Part shown: piece by piece, positions 62,090 to 64,000 of the stretch
Position numbering within the stretch: the stretch's first letter is position 1
Layout: every line of letters begins with the position of its first letter
Source: Dryococelus australis
Lineage: Eukaryota > Arthropoda > Insecta > Phasmatodea > Phasmatidae
Direction of reading: 5' to 3'
NCBI GenBank assembly: GCA_029891345.1
Contig: CM057009.1
Location: forward strand, 87,529,416 to 87,593,415
Length of the DNA stretch: 64,000 nt
Notes under the pieces: generated by a model
Database searches by the model: none
Told to the model about the DNA's origin: nothing
Seen by the model: only the letters and a program-made list of their open reading frames with translations
Program-made: the position numbers and the translations under genes

Positions 62090-62295
62090 ATGCCTGCAAT
62101 AAACAGTGAGTGTGCCAGTGATGAATGGGTAATTGATAATGGTGCATCAGAGCATATGTCACATGATAAACATATCTATATTAATTATAAAGAATTAAAA
62201 TTCTCAAAAGAGATCATATTGGGTGATGGAAAAGTTATTCAAGCTGTTGGTATTGGTGACCTAAAGTTACAAGCCAATAATGGGCATGAATAGTT
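62090..62295 (+). pseudogene. copia protease remnant
   Basis: Contains EWVIDNGASEHMSHDKHIYI and ILGDGKVIQAVGIGDLKL. This corresponds to the copia protease active-site block and flap region, directly after gag. Confidence 0.88.
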
Positions 62296-62539
62296 AGATA
62301 CTACTTTGTACAATGTTTTGTTTGTGCCAAATATAAAAGTTAATCTTTTCTAATTTAGCACTGTCACAGATAAAGATTACCAGATACATATGAATAATGA
62401 GTCATGTAGGTTCCTAAAACAGGGAAACAGTCTAATTTATGCTACTGCTTATCACAGTGATAAACTATATATAATGAACTTTAAGTATGCAGATACCCTT
62501 TAAGTATACTGATACCCATACTTGTGTTGGTAAAGTAAA

Positions 62540-62880
62540 TACAAATTTTAGTGGCATGAAAAGTTGGGACATCAGAACATAGAGCAGGTAAAGTCGATTC
62601 TAAAAAGAAGTTGAATAGAATGTACTGTATGTGATCAGTCAGCATGTGTTCCTTGTGTGAAAGGGAATTTGCACAAACAGCCATTTTCCTTAAGTGAAGC
62701 AAGGGGTGAAAAACCACGTCAAGTATTACATATGGATTTGTGTGGTTCAATAGAGATTGATTCCTTAGGAGGTGCTTGTTATTACTTAATAATTATGGAT
62801 GGCTACACATGTTTTAAGACAGTTTATTTTTGGAAGAACAAGGTTGAGACTGTAAACAAAGTATAGATTTTTTTGAACTA
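62540..62880 (+). pseudogene. copia integrase N-terminal remnant
   Basis: The zinc-binding pre-integrase (WHEKLGHQN, then CVPCVKGNLHKQPF) leads into the catalytic core start (VLHMDLCGSIEIDSLGGACY). It ends abruptly a few codons later at the junction with the hAT-like segment. Confidence 0.88.
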
Positions 62881-62899
62881 TGCCCTTTTTTTCTTTCTC

Positions 62900-64000
62900 C
62901 CCTTTCAGCGATCAAAACAAATCCTGCTCAAGAAGAAAAAAAGAAACACCGTTAGATCCAGCCCTAGGTAAGTCATCAGTAGCAACATCGCAGTCTGGAT
63001 TTCTAAGCTCAGTCTTAAGTATTCCAGCAGTGCGTTTCCCTATATAAATTTATTGTGTCGCTTTTATGGGCGTGTGTTGTTTCATTGACCTCTTAGGTAA
63101 AGAAATCTCACCAATAATTTCTAAGTGGTGCACAGTAAATGTTATAATTGCATTAGGCTTATGTGTAAATATCTGCCAAATGTTTCGAAACCCGAAACCT
63201 CCTTAAAAAAACAGCTAACCGATGCTGATAAACAACGTTATGGTAAGAAATATGATGAAACTATACAGCGTAGAAATTACCAGAAAACTTGGTTAATCAC
63301 ATTCCCTTGAGTTTGTTATGACTTAGATAAAAATATAATGTTTTGCAAGACTTGTGTATCTTCAGAAAATGTTAATGAGTGCCATAAACTGTGTGCAGGG
63401 GTAATAAATTCAAGAAATGCAGAACTAAGAAAATCAGTAGCAGAAAAAGCACTTAGTCACTAAACAAAGAAGCACTTGAAAAATGAAGATTCTCTTTCAA
63501 AATAGCCATGCATTTGTAAAACATGAAGGACATTTACTGGTTTCAAGTGACAGTGTGAAATGGACAAGAAGAAATTGTTTAGATATAGGTAAAAAATATG
63601 CTGAATTTATTCGCTTTGTTGACAATGTTGAGCAAAAGAAACTTGAAGTAAAACTTAAGATTGCTCTTTTTTTTTCCCATAATGTGTGATGATGTGACAA
63701 AGCTGTTCGTGAACAAGTTATTGTATATGTATGTTACTGGGTTGAAGGACAATGATTTTGTTGCCATTAAACATGTTGAAAGACCAAATGCTTTCCAGAT
63801 TTATCAGTCCACTGGAAATGTATTAGAAGAATACATACTGTGGTTTAGGAGTTGGTTTACTTAGTGAGTTTTGAAAGTGATGTGTGGTATGCACAGTGAA
63901 GTGCAGACAAAATTTAAATTACTGAATCCCTGTATGATTGATGTGCATTGCTTAGCACATCGCCTTGAACTTGCAGTGAAGGATACAGTTGGGATAACAC
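62900..64000 (+). pseudogene. hAT-like (KIAA1586/ZNF862-type) transposase relic, runs off window
   Basis: A polypyrimidine tract ending CCCTTTCAG (to 62,907) and a short segment ending CTAG|GTAAGT (62,967) look like an exon. The conserved part begins near 63,180: SLKKQLTDADKQRYGKKYDE, then KTWLITFP..VCYDLDKNIMFCKTC (zinc-finger entry), CDDVTKLFVNKLLYMYV, MCGMHSEVQTKFK and finally DVHCLAHRLELAVKD at 63,941-63,985, the HCxAHRLELA block of hAT-type transposases. Stops and frame changes occur (for example TGA near 63,308, frame changes near 63,490 and 63,670), so it is a decayed transposon or transposon-derived gene. The RNase H-like C-terminal half lies beyond the window. Confidence 0.75.

Larger units (their letters stand above)
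60882..62885 (+). mobile_element. Ty1/copia retrotransposon, broken, 3' part missing
   Basis: 5' LTR, primer site, gag, zinc knuckles, protease and the front of integrase are recognisable in order, then copia sequence stops near 62,885 where a hAT-like segment begins. RT, RNase H and the 3' LTR are absent from the window. About eight to ten breaks; the reading is cleaner than in the copia relic at 1-3.5 kb, suggesting a younger copy. Different subfamily from that relic (different LTR). Confidence 0.93.

Overview
The window looks like repeat-rich intergenic or intronic DNA from an arthropod nuclear genome, most likely an insect. This rests on a short 85-nt GTAAGT...TTTACAG intron, tRNA-derived SINEs, Ty1/copia and Ty3/gypsy relics with insect-type primer sites, a Polinton of insect type, a Tc1/mariner-related (DUF4817-type) transposon, pogo-like and other TA-flanked MITEs, and strongly AT-rich unique sequence. 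A polyneopteran insect is my guess. Nothing bacterial (operons, Shine-Dalgarno sites, CRISPR) is present. No intact host gene can be shown. The best host-like signal is a small spliced reading frame at 22.8-23.4 kb.

Layout. 1-3.5 kb: broken copia element with its 3' LTR. 3.5-12 kb: non-coding interspersed repeats (families here called R, X and Z), with an X copy inserted into an R copy. 12.06-20.39 kb: a Polinton fossil bounded by about 360-bp inverted repeats, with remnants of a zinc-finger protein, DNA polymerase B, a phospholipase A2-like protein, a DUF8207-like protein and major capsid protein. 20.6-22.3 kb: a third X/Z copy and a 204-bp MITE. 22.8-24.1 kb: putative spliced mini-gene and a SINE. 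24.6-28.6 kb: two direct copies of repeat T around a short tandem array. 31.9-32.5 kb: pogo-like MITE. 33.3-37.9 kb: gypsy fossil on the minus strand with one LTR. 39.9-41.3 kb: gypsy-like primer site and two SINEs. 43.4-43.8 kb: 192-bp tandem repeat.

45.7-47.65 kb and 54.6-56.5 kb: two copies of one non-coding transposon, each with TGACGC/GCGTCA ends and its own perfect 4-bp target duplication. 51.6-53.9 kb: a YqaJ-type nuclease fragment split by a 1.79-kb TA-flanked transposon with about 85-bp inverted repeats and a decayed transposase. 58.9-60.5 kb: two more non-autonomous DNA elements. 60.9-62.9 kb: copia element with a 174-bp 5' LTR, cut off by a hAT-like (KIAA1586/ZNF862-like) transposase relic that runs off the window.

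The 'genes' do not form a pathway. The window is a layered record of insertions. I found no convincing new biological system. The least described items are the 4-bp-TSD non-autonomous family, the long-TIR MITE at 58.9 kb and the R/X/Z repeats. All repeat comparisons were made by eye.
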